A stretch of DNA of 8,536 bases from NCBI GenBank assembly GCA_964396845.1, contig CAYNGH010000142.1, forward strand, positions 1 through 8,536, read 5' to 3'. Under the pieces are notes generated by a model. That model saw only the letters and a program-made list of their open reading frames with translations. It made no database searches and was not told the DNA's origin. This document shows positions 1-6,762 of this stretch, piece by piece. Position numbers and translations under genes: made by a program. This DNA comes from CAYNGH01 sp964396845 (GTDB lineage: Bacteria; Vulcanimicrobiota; JAJTBE01; CAYNGH01). Position 1 is the stretch's first letter. Every line of letters begins with the position of its first letter.

Positions 1-235
1 CGATGTTAGATGAAAGGATCAAGGCCGATGCAGACTGTCAAACCAGCCCGGCAAAAAAACCTCTCGGGCCGTGGGTTATGTTTCGTCATACCATTGGGTT
101 TTGGGTTGTGTATCGGTGAGAATCATTGTATTCAAATGATCGGTGCAAAGCCGGGGACATATTGTTTAACCGAACACCACCAAAACGGATTTAAATAACC
201 CGGCAGGAATTTACATGATTTTAACATACAGGCAG
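1..235. other. Left-edge stretch without a convincing gene
   Basis: No well-supported gene lies here. One frame is open from the left edge and stops at 117-119 (TGA), giving a 38-residue tail that starts Met-Leu-Asp-Glu-Arg if read from the ATG at 3. It could be the C-terminus of a gene entering from the left, but it is too short to judge. A 62-codon frame at 10-198 begins right after an in-frame TAG, has no ribosome binding site and resembles no family I know. Every minus-strand frame contains a stop within the first 40 bases, so no minus-strand gene leaves through the left edge. No terminator with a T-run was found after 119. Confidence 0.4.
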
Positions 236-261
236 TTAACACATCTTCCCGGTTGTGTTAA
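236..261. repeat. Perfect 8-bp inverted repeat over the promoter (operator candidate)
   Basis: TTAACACA at 236-243 is matched by its exact reverse complement TGTGTTAA at 254-261, with a 10-bp spacer and 18 bp between arm starts. One arm covers the -35 box and the other enters the -10 box. This is the geometry expected of a dimeric repressor operator. A one-mismatch copy of the left arm, TTAACATA, sits at 221-228, 15 bp upstream in the same orientation. No regulator gene is adjacent in this window, so the binding protein is unknown. Confidence 0.5.
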
Positions 262-264
262 AAT
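236..264 (+). promoter_or_regulatory. Extended -10 sigma70-type promoter of the 367-residue unknown gene
   Basis: A -35 box TTAACA (236-241, five of six matches to consensus) is followed by exactly 17 bp and a -10 box TAAAAT (259-264, five of six). A TGT directly upstream (256-258) gives the extended -10 form TGnTAAAAT. Transcription would start near 271, leaving a leader of about 63 nt before the ATG at 334. An inverted repeat covers both boxes, so this promoter is likely regulated. Confidence 0.7.
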
Positions 265-333
265 GATAATAAGGTCCTGGGACAAGGCCTTTGCATTGCA
301 CAATTCTCACAGATGCCCCAAGGAGTGAACAAA

Positions 334-1437
334 ATGAAGATGGATGGGATAAATAACGCCAGCACATCACCAGTCCGGAAGGACAACGTGATAAAGCGTA
401 CCGCCAGAAGAGTCAAGGGAGCTGTTTCCAAGGCAGTTTCCGAAACCCTTGATCAATTTGTTCCCAACCGGGTCTATACCAGTGTTGAAATAAATCACGA
501 CAGTCCTGATTACCAGAATATCAACATCGATGACGGGGCAAAGATGGTGGGTTACTTTACCCAGCAGATGAAAAAGCAGGGGTTTCCCTGGGCCCTTTAC
601 AAACCCAAGTCCGGCCTGACCAAAATGAAACCCGTGGGCGAGTTTGAAGCCCTCAACCGCCTGAAAAACGGCGAATCAGTCATATTCCAACCCAAGCGGG
701 TTATCGGCCTGGGGTTCAATCCTCCCGGTTTCAAGGCGAAGGACATCACCGGAACCGAGGTCAGCGGAAAAATGGACATAAAGACTGGCGGAATGGAAGT
801 TAAACATGGCCAGCCAGTGGAGATAAAAGGATTCGGCGATCTAAAATTCCTCTATGAGCTTTACAACCCGGAAATCAAAATCGATCCCGCCTCCGATGAC
901 AAGATGAAAGTAGCCGCCAGAGAGCTGGCATACTTTACCAAGGGAACCATGGCGACCCAGTATCCATGGAAAATGTTCAAGCCCCAGGGCTGGGGCCAGA
1001 GAACAGTTTCATCGGCAAAAGCTGCAGTCAAATCCGGCACACGATGGGCAGCCATCGGCGCTGGCGTTGCATATATCGCCAAGCTCTCATCCCTGGCCAT
1101 CGGCGTAGGTGCTGCTGGCCCGGTGGCACTGGTCACAGGCCTGGGAGTCGGCGCCGCCTTCGGTATCTTCAAGGGTGCCATGAGCAAAAGACACGGGCAG
1201 GAAATCAACGCCTTTGAATCTCTTTCAAGGCTCAAGGATGAAAAGCCGGTTTATTTTCAGGAACAAAAGAAAAAAGAGATGGGCATATCGGTACCCTTCC
1301 CGGTGATGATCCAGTTAGGCTCCCTGTCATATTTCACAAACCACGGCGAGGGCTCCACCATAACCAACCTGGATGAGCTTAAAACCTTCCACAAAATTCA
1401 AGAGGAGATACCGCCACCCAAGGCGAAAGAAGGCTAA
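334..1437 (+). CDS. Unknown protein with duplicated domain and Gly/Ala-rich hydrophobic insert
   Basis: I do not recognise this 367-residue protein. The start at 334 is chosen because AAGGAG (320-325) lies 8 nt upstream; the ATG at 313 has no such site. The N-terminal 40 residues are basic (KRTARRVK), and there is no signal peptide. Two copies of one domain are visible. Copy 1 has YFT (74-76), PW..YKP (85-91), FEALNRLK (104-111) and VIFQ (116-119). Copy 2 has YFT (200-202), PW..FKP (211-217), FESLSRLK (294-301) and VYFQ (306-309). Spacing inside each block is identical. A D/E-LK motif followed by aromatic residues recurs later in each copy (169 and 348). Copy 2 carries about 64 extra residues between its blocks. 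These include two hydrophobic Gly/Ala-rich stretches (238-260, 262-280) that could enter a membrane. The protein ends in a Pro/Lys-rich tail. It is monocistronic, with its own promoter, a dyad and a strong terminator. Being a real gene is nearly certain; its function is open. Confidence 0.9.
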   Translation: MKMDGINNASTSPVRKDNVIKRTARRVKGAVSKAVSETLDQFVPNRVYTSVEINHDSPDYQNINIDDGAKMVGYFTQQMKKQGFPWALYKPKSGLTKMKPVGEFEALNRLKNGESVIFQPKRVIGLGFNPPGFKAKDITGTEVSGKMDIKTGGMEVKHGQPVEIKGFGDLKFLYELYNPEIKIDPASDDKMKVAARELAYFTKGTMATQYPWKMFKPQGWGQRTVSSAKAAVKSGTRWAAIGAGVAYIAKLSSLAIGVGAAGPVALVTGLGVGAAFGIFKGAMSKRHGQEINAFESLSRLKDEKPVYFQEQKKKEMGISVPFPVMIQLGSLSYFTNHGEGSTITNLDELKTFHKIQEEIPPPKAKEG

Positions 1438-1447
1438 GCATTTGACG

Positions 1448-1487
1448 GGGCCATAGAAATATGGCCCTTTTTAGTTTGTTTTTTTGA
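1448..1487 (+). terminator. Intrinsic terminator after the 367-residue unknown gene
   Basis: An 8-bp perfect stem, GGGCCATA (1448-1455) with TATGGCCC (1460-1467), closes a GAAA tetraloop and is followed at once by TTTTT and, after a short break, a second T-run to about 1485. It begins 10 bases after the stop codon. Stem, loop and T-tract all fit a rho-independent terminator, which isolates this gene from the operon downstream. Confidence 0.92.
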
Positions 1488-1545
1488 ATTATTAATGAAA
1501 TTTATCACAGAGGAATCCGATTTCTTATATTGAAAGTCCTGAAGT

Positions 1546-1575
1546 TAGAAATGATTTCACCCGGCAATATATTAT
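1546..1575 (+). promoter_or_regulatory. Weak promoter candidate for the MshEN-GAF-HD operon
   Basis: The gap between the terminator and the start at 1609 is AT-rich and must hold the operon promoter. The best pair I find is TAGAAA (1546-1551) and TATTAT (1570-1575) with an 18-bp spacer, four and five matches to consensus. Overlapping TATATT boxes at 1568 and 1573 are alternatives without a good -35. No sigma54 or flagellar-type motif is visible. Confidence 0.25.
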
Positions 1576-1608
1576 ATTTAAATCAGATTAACTGAAGGGG
1601 AAGTGAAC

Positions 1609-3342
1609 ATGGAGCTGGACGAAAAAATCATCAAGGCCCTGGTTGACAACAACTTGGTGGAAAGAAAGAGTCTAATCGACATATATAACATTCACAAGGC
1701 CAATAAACAACCCCTGGAAAAACTGGTGGTGGAATTTGGCCTGGTTAACCGCCAGAAGGTTTTGGATACAAAAGCAAAGGTCCTGGAGGCCAGACCCTTT
1801 CCCCTGGACAAGGACAGAATAAATCTGGAAGTTGCCCGGGGAATTCCATCAGCCATGGCAAAGCGATACAATCTGGTCTGCCCCGATGTCACCGAAGACG
1901 GCAGAATGATGATAGCCATGCACGATCCCAACGATTCCTTCGCCCTGGAATATGTCCAGATGCGTACCGGCAAGGAGATCGAACCATATGTCACATTAAT
2001 CTCAGACCTTGAAAATGCCTGGGAAGAAATATACCAGGACGCAACAAAGAAACGTCACCCATTCCTCAAAAGAAAAAAGGACGAAGAGAAAAAGGCCGTA
2101 AAGGTGATTCCCACAAAATTATCCCTGCCGGGCATAACTCGCAATACCTCGGTGGTGATGGACGATGCTGATAAAGCCAAAGAAGTAATCCAGCGGGCCA
2201 CAGAATCAATCCGGGAAAAGGATCGGGAAGACTGCCAGTTCAACGAGATGGTGGATACCCTCAAGAAGGAGCAGGAAGCCCTCCATACCCTGAGCCGATC
2301 CACGGGATACCTAAACTCCGCCATGGGAGAAGAAGAACTGATATGCCGAATTCTGGAAACCGGCATACGGATATGCAATGCCCGAGGGGCATCCATCCTG
2401 ATGCTGGAGGAGGATAAGTTTCACCTGTATTTCCGGGAAGCCCTGGGCCCCAGGAGTCAGGAGCTTAAATCCATCCGCCTGCCTCTCAACGACAAATCGA
2501 TTGCCGGGTGGGTTGTTCTGAACCGGGTTCCCCTGGCAGTCAACAATGTGGATTCTGACCCCCGCCACAACAAGGACATTGACAAGGCCATCGAATTCCA
2601 GACCGAAAGCATTGCCTGTGTCCCCCTGCTGTGGGGTGATGAGATCATGGGAGTCATGGAGCTGGTCAACAAAGAATCTGGACAGTTCAATGAAAAGGAT
2701 CTGGAATATCTGGGCATCCTTGCAAATCAGGCGGCGGTGGCCATCCACAACACAACCCTGCTGGAACAATTCCAAAACTTTTACATGGAAGTGGTGGAGA
2801 TCCTCATCGACTGTCTTGAAAGCCTGGATCCCATCAATCGGCATCATGCCCTGGAAGTGGCCCGGCTCACCTCGGCTATCGCCAAGGAGCTGAACCTTTC
2901 AGGGGATGATTACGAAGTTCTGTGTTATGCGGCATTTCTCCATGACCTTGGAATGGTCAAGGTGAACCGCAATGGCCAGGATATTGATCAGCATCCTGTT
3001 TATGGTGCTCAGATGCTCTCCCACATCCGTTTTTTCCAGGAAGTTGCCCCCATAGTCCGCCATCATCACGAAAAATTCGACGGCACCGGTTATCCCGACA
3101 ATCTCTCCGGCGAGTCCATCCCCCTGGGTTCAAGGATTCTCTCGGTGGCCGAAGGTTATACCGAGGGTCGGGACAACAACCCTCAAATACCTCAACAGGA
3201 ATACCTGGAAGATTTTCTATCAAAATTCGGCATCGATTATGATCCGGGCTTAAAACTGGCTTTTATGGCAGCAACGGAAAGTTTCATGCAGGATGAGGAG
3301 CCGGAACAGCAGATTCAATATGATATACCGGAGAAGATATAG
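1609..3342 (+). CDS. MshEN-like / GAF / HD-GYP-like signalling protein
   Basis: This is a 577-residue cytoplasmic signalling protein without signal peptide or membrane segment. The ATG at 1609 is preferred because AAGGGG (1595-1600) is 8 nt away; a GTG at 1603 is only 2 nt from it. Residues 1-145 match the type II secretion/MshE N-terminal fold, including a K-Y-N-L-V-C-P stretch and a MHDPND segment. A basic, charged linker and helical region follow to about 220, then a GAF domain (about 225-390) and an HD-GYP-like domain (about 400-530). Metal-site residues visible are H412/H413, H445-D446, H462 and H486-H487, followed by DGTGYP (491-496). Departures are M449 for the usual Lys of HDxGK, VAE (E515) for VAD, and about a dozen residues missing between HD and HP. 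The MshEN RLG arginines are also absent. HD-GYP enzymes hydrolyse cyclic-di-GMP; whether this one does is uncertain. It overlaps the next gene, so the two are one operon. Confidence 0.9.
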   Translation: MELDEKIIKALVDNNLVERKSLIDIYNIHKANKQPLEKLVVEFGLVNRQKVLDTKAKVLEARPFPLDKDRINLEVARGIPSAMAKRYNLVCPDVTEDGRMMIAMHDPNDSFALEYVQMRTGKEIEPYVTLISDLENAWEEIYQDATKKRHPFLKRKKDEEKKAVKVIPTKLSLPGITRNTSVVMDDADKAKEVIQRATESIREKDREDCQFNEMVDTLKKEQEALHTLSRSTGYLNSAMGEEELICRILETGIRICNARGASILMLEEDKFHLYFREALGPRSQELKSIRLPLNDKSIAGWVVLNRVPLAVNNVDSDPRHNKDIDKAIEFQTESIACVPLLWGDEIMGVMELVNKESGQFNEKDLEYLGILANQAAVAIHNTTLLEQFQNFYMEVVEILIDCLESLDPINRHHALEVARLTSAIAKELNLSGDDYEVLCYAAFLHDLGMVKVNRNGQDIDQHPVYGAQMLSHIRFFQEVAPIVRHHHEKFDGTGYPDNLSGESIPLGSRILSVAEGYTEGRDNNPQIPQQEYLEDFLSKFGIDYDPGLKLAFMAATESFMQDEEPEQQIQYDIPEKI

Positions 3343-4015
3343 CCTGAAATCTTCAGGACGACATACCACTGCCATAATACTCATGATCCTTTTGTGTACC
3401 CTTCCCCTGGCAGCTGAATCCCCTCCCACATTTCACCAGGTCCTCAACCAGGCCCGGATGCAAAACCATGGCCTGGAAACCTTTCAGGTGAATCTGAACA
3501 TGCAGTTCCTGCTGGCAGGGATGAGAATCCCCGCCGGGGGAGTGTTATACTTCCAGCATCCTGACAAGATAAGGCTGAAGGTGAATAATCTGCCCCGGAG
3601 CCTGCGGAACCGCCGGGGTTTTTTTCGAAGCATGATCCCAACCAGCTTCAACCCTGACGACTACAAGGGCAGAATTGCCGGAGAAGAAATCCTGGACGGC
3701 AAAATCCATTGCACCATTCTGGAGATGATCCCCCGGGGAGATTCCCCCATCAGCCGGGCCAGGGTATGGGTGAACAGAGAAAGGAATGTTTCCCCCAAGT
3801 CAGAGATATTCTATGAATCCGGGGGAGTCATCAGAACCCTGGTCAATTTTCGCCGGGAGTCGGATTTCATATTGCCTGATCGGCAGTTTGTAGAGCTGGA
3901 TTTTCCCGGTTTTTCCACCCGGGCCCGGATAGAATATGGACAATACCGGATCAACATCCCCCTGCCCGGTGGAATATTCGACTGTGACGACGATTCCACC
4001 GACCCGAAAGATTAA
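3320..4015 (+). CDS. LolA-like secreted periplasmic protein
   Basis: This 231-residue protein starts with a Sec-type signal: a basic n-region (RRR), a hydrophobic core (AIILMILL) and a cleavage site after LPLAA near residue 34. There is no lipobox cysteine, so a soluble periplasmic protein is likely. The mature part resembles the LolA/outer-membrane-lipoprotein carrier superfamily: an early helix, a first strand pair, then a G-x-L-Y-F-x-x-P-D-K-I-R-L strand of the LolA type, and a final IN-x-PLP ending. That assignment is from fold pattern only; it is not a classical LolA. The start is uncertain. ATG 3320 overlaps the upstream gene by 23 nt; ATG 3293 would overlap by 50 nt and add nine residues. 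Neither has a well-placed ribosome site, which points to translational coupling. Its stop touches the stop of the convergent LCP gene. A role in lipid or lipoprotein handling is inference. Confidence 0.75.
   Translation: MIYRRRYSLKSSGRHTTAIILMILLCTLPLAAESPPTFHQVLNQARMQNHGLETFQVNLNMQFLLAGMRIPAGGVLYFQHPDKIRLKVNNLPRSLRNRRGFFRSMIPTSFNPDDYKGRIAGEEILDGKIHCTILEMIPRGDSPISRARVWVNRERNVSPKSEIFYESGGVIRTLVNFRRESDFILPDRQFVELDFPGFSTRARIEYGQYRINIPLPGGIFDCDDDSTDPKD
3967..4001. repeat. 9-bp stem-loop at the convergent gene junction
   Basis: CGGTGGAAT (3967-3975) pairs perfectly with ATTCCACCG (3993-4001) across a 17-nt loop. It lies inside the last 16 codons of the LolA-like gene, just before the two touching stop codons. 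No T-run follows on either strand, so it is not a standard intrinsic terminator. It would form at the 3' end of one transcript and, in complementary form, in the read-through of the other. A processing or stability element is possible. Confidence 0.45.
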
Positions 4016-5476
4016 TCAGTCTTCGTCAAATTCATAATGACGGTTATCCTCACGGCCATCCTGGTTCTGGTTCTCAGGGTCATAATCGGTATCGGGGTCA
4101 GGGTCATCATCATCCTCCAGAATCATCAAGGCCTCCCGCATATCTCTCCCGAGAATGATGGTAAAATCCAGAGTGGAATCACCGTTTTCATAAGCATTGC
4201 CGTTGCCATTCTCCTGGTAATGATGGTGGCTTACCCGGGGCTCCTTGAGATTCAGGATCCTGCCTATTCTCACAGTCACGGTTTGATTCAAAAAATGATC
4301 ATGAATAACGGTCTGTTCAAGGTTTGTTTCCTGAGCATTGCCCACCTCCACCACGGTATAGCCCTCTTTACGGAGAAGCCTTGCGGTTCTGGCTCCCAGA
4401 CCGGGTATTCCACAGCCGTTTAACACCCGAATCCATATCTCGTCGGCGGGGAGCATTTCCGGGTCCATCAGAAGCCTTTCAGTCATACGGCTTTTTGTTT
4501 CCTCCAGGGGAATCAGCACCATATTCCCCTCGATTATCTCATCTTCTCCCATTACCACACCTTTGAATATGTTGTCCCGATCAAACTCCATATAAACCCT
4601 GGCCAGATCAATGAGCTGATTTACATCCAGGTCTGTTTCAATATTGCGTTTTATAACCTGGGCAATACGATCCACATGCATAATATGGGCAGGTTTCTTC
4701 AGTTCATTCACCAGAGCCGCTACCACCTGATGCTGACGGCGGATCCGTCCCCAGTCCCCTTCCTCGTCGTGACGGAAACGGGCGTATCCCACCGCCTGCT
4801 CACCGTTGAGCCTCTGAGGGCCTTTCTCCAGATGGATATGAAGATGCCCCCAGTAATCGTCATAGTTCATGTCCTTTTCCACATCCACGGTTATCCCGCC
4901 GATGGAATCCACCAGCTCTTCTGCAGCCTTTATCTTGAGAAGAACCACATGATCAACTTCCACTCCCAGGAAAGTGCCGATGGTTTCCCGGGCCTGATTA
5001 ATCCCTGCAGTCTTGGCTTTTTCATAATCATTCTCGGTTCTGTCGTATTCCTCCCAAAAAGCCTCGGTATAAGCAGTGTTGATCCTGTTGTGTCCGTACT
5101 TTTCAGAAATCCAGACCCAGGTATCCCGGGGTATGGACAGGACACCTAACTTCCTGGCCTTGTTATCCAGTCCCAGGAGAAAAATCGTGTCGGTGCGGGA
5201 TCCCTTGTGGTGCATTATTCCGCGTTCATCCCGGTTCTCATCCAGACCCAGCACCAGTATGACCAGATTTTTCCTTGGCGCCCCAGTAACAGGATCCATA
5301 AATACAAGATCCCCCGGAGGCTTTGTGACTATCCGAAGAATCTTTATCCCGGCAATTTCCCCTTCGCTTTTGATGAATCTTATTAGAAGACCACCGATTA
5401 TCCCTGATAATATAACAAAAAGAATTATCCAGAAAAGCTTCGATCTCTTCTTCATAAACAGGGTCTTCTCACCCAT
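4016..5476 (-). CDS. LytR-CpsA-Psr (LCP) family protein with LytR_C domain
   Basis: LCP proteins are membrane-anchored enzymes that transfer polyprenyl-linked glycopolymers to peptidoglycan or another acceptor outside the membrane. This 486-residue member has a short cytoplasmic basic N-terminus, one membrane helix (14-32) and an LCP domain (about 70-260). Family landmarks are LVLGLD (74-79), SRTD (93-96), SIPRD (114-118) and HNRIN (128-132). Also visible is the basic RFRHDEEGD..R..RQ block (232-247), whose Arg/Asp residues bind the pyrophosphate lipid. A LytR_C domain follows (about 346-435, opening with VLNGCGIPG). The last 30 or so residues are extremely acidic (EDDDDPDPD and onward). ATG 5476 is chosen over an in-frame TTG at 5479 because AGGAG lies 6 nt upstream. 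It has its own promoter and sits 120 bp behind the TPR lipoprotein gene. The exact glycopolymer is unknown. Confidence 0.93.
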   Translation of the reverse strand: MGEKTLFMKKRSKLFWIILFVILSGIIGGLLIRFIKSEGEIAGIKILRIVTKPPGDLVFMDPVTGAPRKNLVILVLGLDENRDERGIMHHKGSRTDTIFLLGLDNKARKLGVLSIPRDTWVWISEKYGHNRINTAYTEAFWEEYDRTENDYEKAKTAGINQARETIGTFLGVEVDHVVLLKIKAAEELVDSIGGITVDVEKDMNYDDYWGHLHIHLEKGPQRLNGEQAVGYARFRHDEEGDWGRIRRQHQVVAALVNELKKPAHIMHVDRIAQVIKRNIETDLDVNQLIDLARVYMEFDRDNIFKGVVMGEDEIIEGNMVLIPLEETKSRMTERLLMDPEMLPADEIWIRVLNGCGIPGLGARTARLLRKEGYTVVEVGNAQETNLEQTVIHDHFLNQTVTVRIGRILNLKEPRVSHHHYQENGNGNAYENGDSTLDFTIILGRDMREALMILEDDDDPDPDTDYDPENQNQDGREDNRHYEFDED

Positions 5477-5511
5477 CAACGGCTCCTGTTCTGCTAAAGT
5501 AATTATCGATT

Positions 5512-5539
5512 ATCATATTCACTCCGGCAAAAATTTCAA
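5512..5539 (-). promoter_or_regulatory. Promoter of the LCP gene
   Basis: On the minus strand, TTGAAA (5539-5534, five of six) is followed by a 16-bp spacer and TATGAT (5517-5512, five of six). An overlapping GATAAT (5514-5509) would give a 19-bp spacer. Transcription would begin near 5505, about 28 nt before the ATG. The LCP gene can therefore be expressed apart from the TPR gene upstream of it. Confidence 0.55.
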
Positions 5540-5596
5540 CTCCCGCCCATGTCAGAATCCAGACATATGAGTAAAGCCTGCCGGAACAATCAAGCT

Positions 5597-6634
5597 TCAG
5601 TTTGTGTCGGAACTGTCAGGATTTTCATCCCGGGGGGCTCCTGGTGCTGGTGGTCTTCCCGGCCTGGGACGGGGAGCAGGAGGATCTGGCAGTTGGATTT
5701 TCTCTCCTGTGATTTCTTCCAGCTTCTTTGATGCAAAAACCGCCTGACGGTAGCCTTCCTGTTTGTCCTTGTATTTTTCGATATATTCCCGGAAGGCTTT
5801 CACTGCCGTTTCCTTGTCGCCGGGGTCATCGGTAATCTCCCATATCTGATGAAGGCTGTTGGCCAGCTGATAATCATACCTGGCCCGGATAAACTTGCTG
5901 TCGCCCTGATAGTTTTCTGCCTCTTTCCCGATGACATCATACAGCTTACGAAGAAGCTCAACCTTTGCCGGTTTCTCTTTTTCCTGTTGAACCCGGCTCC
6001 GGAGATTCCTGGCATAAAGCTGATATATCTCAAAATTGTCCGGAGAGTTCTTGATGGCCTCCTCAAAGATGCCGTCAGCCTTGTCTGGGTTTCCCATCTT
6101 GTCATGACACATGGAAATGGCATAAAGAAATCTTACATTATCAGGCTCCTCATTCAGGGCCTTCTGAAAGGCTCCCAGGGCTTCCTCATAATTCTCGGCC
6201 TTCATGAGCATGGTCCCCTTGTGCTGAAGAATGAAACTGTTGCCGGGATCCAGCTCCAAACCCTTGTCCAGTGCTTCCAGGGCTTTGGGGTTCACCTTGT
6301 TTTCGGGCTTTTCCTTGTCAGCCTTCTTTTCGCCCCTGTCCCGGCGGATATGAACCTCGGCAATCCCGATGTAGGCATGGGAATTGACCGGATTAACCTT
6401 CAGGGATTCTTCAAAACGATCCATGGCCTCGTCAAGTTTTCCCTCGTTCATCATCTGCTGTCCTTCCCGGGTCAGGTCAAAGGATACTCTCAAATCCCGG
6501 GCCGTCAGCAAAGCCGCCTTCAGGCCGTCTTTTTCCAGCTTCTGTCCCTGTTGCGGAGTAACTCCGCCCTCACCGCAACCCCACATCACAATCATCAAAA
6601 GGGCCAGAACCATCATCACTGAATATCTCTTCAT
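5597..6634 (-). CDS. TPR-repeat lipoprotein
   Basis: This 345-residue protein has a lipoprotein-type signal (basic KR, hydrophobic core, lipid-attachment Cys at 20 in VMWGC). The bulky W at -2 and M at -3 make the lipobox atypical. The mature part is built from tetratricopeptide repeats. Clear units are at about 51-84, 131-164 and 165-198, each with the A-x-x-x-F/[FY]-x-x-A/S-L...P pattern. A second unit (85-130) is split by a Lys/Glu-rich insert at 99-116. Further helical, TPR-like sequence runs to about 310. The C-terminus is a Pro/Arg-rich, likely disordered tail (PAPRPRPGRPPAPGAP). GGAG lies 7 nt before the ATG. TPR lipoproteins usually act as scaffolds for envelope complexes. Here the neighbour downstream on the same strand is an LCP enzyme, so a cell-envelope assembly role is plausible but unproven. 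I see no clear promoter directly upstream. Confidence 0.93.
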   Translation of the reverse strand: MKRYSVMMVLALLMIVMWGCGEGGVTPQQGQKLEKDGLKAALLTARDLRVSFDLTREGQQMMNEGKLDEAMDRFEESLKVNPVNSHAYIGIAEVHIRRDRGEKKADKEKPENKVNPKALEALDKGLELDPGNSFILQHKGTMLMKAENYEEALGAFQKALNEEPDNVRFLYAISMCHDKMGNPDKADGIFEEAIKNSPDNFEIYQLYARNLRSRVQQEKEKPAKVELLRKLYDVIGKEAENYQGDSKFIRARYDYQLANSLHQIWEITDDPGDKETAVKAFREYIEKYKDKQEGYRQAVFASKKLEEITGEKIQLPDPPAPRPRPGRPPAPGAPRDENPDSSDTN

Positions 6635-6684
6635 ATCGTTACTCCATATATATTCTGATTTTTTAGATGCTTAGATGTTTAAAC

Positions 6685-6710
6685 AAAAAAAAAGCCTTAC
6701 CTTTTTTTGT
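6685..6710 (-). terminator. A/T-stem hairpin, possible terminator of the 340-residue gene
   Basis: Read on the minus strand, seven A and a G (6708-6701) pair with C and seven T (6694-6687) around the loop GTAAGG, and the T-run continues to 6685. It lies between the stop of the 340-residue gene (6763) and the start of the TPR gene (6634). The stem has a single G-C pair, so it is weak. The symmetric sequence could act on either strand, but no plus-strand gene ends here. Confidence 0.35.
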
Positions 6711-6762
6711 AATAAATTTTTCAGCAGAAAAAATAACCAGAATTCTTCACAGTTCCCGGAAC

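Noticed and set aside
10..198. 62-codon plus-strand frame at the left end
   Set aside because: No ribosome binding site, an in-frame stop directly before it, and no recognisable protein features.
861..1235. 124-codon minus-strand frame inside the 367-residue gene
   Set aside because: It lies fully opposite a gene with clear start, repeats and terminator; its Pro/Ala content mirrors the Gly/Ala-rich insert on the other strand.
2311..2847. 178-codon minus-strand frame opposite the GAF domain
   Set aside because: Fully antisense to a conserved domain, with no domain features or ribosome site of its own.
4676..5149. 157-codon plus-strand frame opposite the LCP domain
   Set aside because: Antisense to recognised LCP motifs; open only because of codon bias in the real gene.
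5549..5566. 5-bp hairpin ATGTC / GACAT between the TPR and LCP genes
   Set aside because: Short stem without a T-run, so not supportable as a terminator.
5849..6622. 257-codon plus-strand frame opposite the TPR lipoprotein
   Set aside because: Long, but the minus strand encodes unmistakable TPR repeats with signal peptide and ribosome site; the antisense product is Leu-rich with no family resemblance.
6663..6680. Short tandem TTAGATG repeat (two copies, 8-bp period)
   Set aside because: Only two units in AT-rich intergenic DNA; too short to call an array or binding site.
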